A stretch of 25,949 nucleotides of DNA from the NCBI GenBank assembly GCA_036833805.1, contig DAITPA010000023.1, forward strand, positions 1 through 25,949, in the 5' to 3' direction. The position numbers and the translations under genes are program-made. Source of the DNA: PALSA-1196 sp036833805. Lineage in GTDB: Bacteria; Pseudomonadota; Gammaproteobacteria; Steroidobacterales; Steroidobacteraceae. Numbering within the stretch: position 1 is the first letter of the stretch; every line of letters starts with the position of its first letter. Under the pieces are notes generated by a model, which ran no database searches, was not told where the DNA came from, and saw only the letters and a program-made list of their open reading frames with translations. This document shows, in pieces, positions 24,237 to 25,949 of the stretch.

Positions 24237-25202
24237 GTGACCGCTGCCGTTGTCGCCCAGTCGCGCGAGTTCCTGCTTGAGCCAGCCGATAACGCTCGGC
24301 TTGCGAATCTCTGCGGGCCGCTCGATGAGAATCTGCGCCTGCTTGAGTCACGTCTCAACGTCGAGATCCGCCGCCGCGGCGATTCGTTTCGCATTAGCGG
24401 TGCCCGTGCCGGCAACGCCGAAGAGACGCTGCGCGCGCTTTTTGCGCGCACCGCGACTGAAGCGGTAACGCCCGAGCGCGTGCACCTTGAGCTGCGCGAG
24501 CAGGAACTCGGCACGGCGCCCGCGGGCGGCTCCGAGGATGAGCTCACGGTACGGCTGCCGCGCGGCGCCATTCGCGCCCGTGGCGCGCATCAGCGCGACT
24601 ATCTGCGGCAGATCCGCGGAAGCGATTTGACCTTCGGCATCGGGCCGGCCGGCACCGGCAAGACGTATCTTGCGGTTTCCTGCGCGGTCGAGGCCTTGCA
24701 GGCGGACCGGGTGCGCCGCATCGTGCTGGTGCGGCCGGCAGTCGAGGCGGGCGAACGCTTGGGATTTCTGCCTGGCGACATGACGCAGAAGATTGACCCT
24801 TACTTAAGGCCCATGTACGACGCGCTCTATGAAATGATGGGCTTTGATCGTGTCGCGCGTTTCATCGAGCGCAATGTTATTGAAGTCGCGCCGCTGGCGT
24901 TCATGCGCGGCCGCTCCTTGAACGATTCGTTCATCATTCTGGATGAAGCGCAGAACACGACCATCGAGCAGATGAAGATGTTTCTGACACGCATCGGTTT
25001 TGGCTCGCGCGCCGTCGTCACGGGAGATGTGACGCAGACGGATCTGCCGGCCGGACGTCAATCGGGCTTGCGGCACGTGGTTGACGTGTTGCGCGGCGTC
25101 GAAGGCGTCGCATTTGCTTTCTTTGATGCCCAGGATGTCGTACGCCATCCGCTCGTGCAGCGCATCGTGCGCGCCTACGAAGCGCGCGGCGAGGCGACAT
25201 GA
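24237..25202 (+). CDS. ybeZ: PhoH-like ATPase (YbeZ)
   Basis: YbeZ is a PhoH-family P-loop ATPase that associates with YbeY and is linked to RNA handling; its exact reaction is not settled. The 321-residue protein has an N-terminal part of about 115 residues, Walker A GPAGTGKT (136-143) and Walker B FIILDEAQN (232-240, Asp236/Glu237), then the family block GFGSRAVVTGDVTQTDLP. The GTG start 6 nt behind miaB has only a weak purine run upstream. It overlaps ybeY by four bases (ATGA). Confidence 0.95.
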   Translation: MTAAVVAQSREFLLEPADNARLANLCGPLDENLRLLESRLNVEIRRRGDSFRISGARAGNAEETLRALFARTATEAVTPERVHLELREQELGTAPAGGSEDELTVRLPRGAIRARGAHQRDYLRQIRGSDLTFGIGPAGTGKTYLAVSCAVEALQADRVRRIVLVRPAVEAGERLGFLPGDMTQKIDPYLRPMYDALYEMMGFDRVARFIERNVIEVAPLAFMRGRSLNDSFIILDEAQNTTIEQMKMFLTRIGFGSRAVVTGDVTQTDLPAGRQSGLRHVVDVLRGVEGVAFAFFDAQDVVRHPLVQRIVRAYEARGEAT

Positions 25203-25666
25203 GGCGCGGCGCGCGGCTCGACGTGACGCGCGGTGCGCGCGTGTGGTCGCCGCCGCTCGCGGAGCTCACGGCCTGGACCTGCGCAGCGCTCGGCCGGCGC
25301 GCGCACGGCGCCGAGCTTGCCCTGCGTGTGGTCGGCACGGCCGAGAGCCGCAGATTGAATGCCCAGTTTCGTGGCCGTGATGCGCCAACCAACGTGTTGT
25401 CGTTTCCGGCGCCGCATTTGCCGGCGTCGCGCGCGCGCCGTTCGCGTCCCCTCGGGGACCTGGTGATCTGTGCGCGCCTGCTGCGTGCGGAGGCACGCGC
25501 GCAGGGCAAGACGCTGCGCGCGCATTGGGCGCACCTCGTGGTGCACGGCGCGCTGCATCTCATCGGCTACGACCACCGCCGCGCACGCGACGCGCGCCGC
25601 ATGGAGCGGCGCGAGATCGCGGTGTTGCGGGGTTTGGGTTTCGCCAATCCGTATCGGAGCGCTTAG
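25199..25666 (+). CDS. ybeY: Endoribonuclease YbeY
   Basis: YbeY is a metal-dependent RNase involved in 16S rRNA 3'-end maturation and ribosome quality control. The 155-residue product has the H3xH5xH zinc motif as HGALHLIGYDH (His116, His120, His126), the conserved Arg59 in FRGRDAPTNVLSFP and GDLVIC, all matching E. coli YbeY. The N-terminal 20 residues are Arg-rich and poorly conserved. It starts in an ATGA overlap with ybeZ and is 4 nt from corC. Its sequence is markedly Arg/Ala-rich, reflecting very GC-rich codons. Confidence 0.96.
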   Translation: MRRGARLDVTRGARVWSPPLAELTAWTCAALGRRAHGAELALRVVGTAESRRLNAQFRGRDAPTNVLSFPAPHLPASRARRSRPLGDLVICARLLRAEARAQGKTLRAHWAHLVVHGALHLIGYDHRRARDARRMERREIAVLRGLGFANPYRSA

Positions 25667-25670
25667 CGGC

Positions 25671-25949
25671 ATGTCCAAGGACACGAGCACAACCGGCCGC
25701 TGGTTAAAGCGCATCACGCAAAGCCTCTCCGGAGAGCCGCAGGATCGCGCCGAACTCATCGCGCTCCTGCGCGAGACGGCGGAGCGCGGCCTTGTTGATG
25801 CCGACGCGCTTGAGATGCTCGAAGGCGTGCTTGCGGTTGCGGATCTGCAGGTGCGCGACATCACGGTGCCGCGCATCCAAATGGTCTCGGTACGCCGCGA
25901 CGACCCGCCCGCGCGCATCCTGCCGATCGTGATCGAATCGGGCCACTCG
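25671..25949 (+). CDS. corC: CorC/YbeX-family protein, N-terminal part (partial)
   Basis: Only the first 93 codons lie in the window; the gene runs off the right edge. The start MSKDTSTTGRWLKRITQSLSG and the block RETAERGLVDADALEMLEGVL followed by VRDITVPRIQMVSV are typical of CorC (YbeX), a soluble CBS-domain protein linked to Mg/Co efflux and ribosome homeostasis; the first CBS domain begins where the window ends. It follows ybeY by 4 nt, the standard ybeZ-ybeY-ybeX order. Lnt usually follows, but that is outside the window. Confidence 0.9.
   Translation, partial: MSKDTSTTGRWLKRITQSLSGEPQDRAELIALLRETAERGLVDADALEMLEGVLAVADLQVRDITVPRIQMVSVRRDDPPARILPIVIESGHS

Overview
This window is the str/S10/spc/alpha ribosomal-protein supercluster of a GC-rich gammaproteobacterium, followed by a short stretch of housekeeping genes. 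The protein sequences and the gene order (tuf, rpsJ ... rplQ; feoAB; uvrA divergent from ssb; miaB-phoH-like-ybeY-corC) are gammaproteobacterial. The long S14 without zinc cysteines, L36 with four zinc ligands and a FeoB of only 624 residues without a feoC gene recall xanthomonad- or Steroidobacter-like lineages. That placement is an inference; no rRNA is present to test it.

Layout. 1-56: end of tuf. 66-377: rpsJ, only 9 nt behind tuf. 378-603: a 226-nt gap with a near-consensus sigma70 promoter and a series of perfect hairpins, the most interesting non-coding part of the window. 604-10775: rplC to secY in the classical S10 plus spc order. 10806-13955: rpmJ, rpsM, rpsK, rpsD, rpoA, rplQ. Nearly all junctions are 0-30 nt or ATGA/GTGA/TAGTG overlaps, so the 28 genes from rpsJ to rplQ look like one translationally coupled block, possibly reading on into mscL (13994-14383), since no terminator is visible after rplQ.

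14313-19298: pepQ (minus; its 3' end overlaps mscL tail to tail), a small Ala-rich lipoprotein gene with its own terminator, a GNAT acetyltransferase, and a minus-strand iron cluster feoA-feoB-small CxxC membrane protein with a candidate Fur box in the feoA promoter. 19373-22225: uvrA (minus), divergent from ssb (22399-22869). 22893-25949: miaB, a PhoH-like ATPase gene (ybeZ), ybeY and the start of corC (ybeX), all plus strand and closely spaced.

The block supplies both ribosomal subunits, the SecY translocon and the RNA polymerase alpha subunit. The last four genes serve tRNA modification, rRNA maturation and probably membrane ion handling. I see no CRISPR array, prophage, insertion sequence, tRNA or rRNA, and no clearly new multi-gene system. 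The best leads are regulatory: an S10-type structured leader placed after rpsJ instead of before it, a perfect GNRA hairpin at the L24-L5 junction where E. coli has its S8 site, and no room for an E. coli-type S4 leader in front of rpsM.
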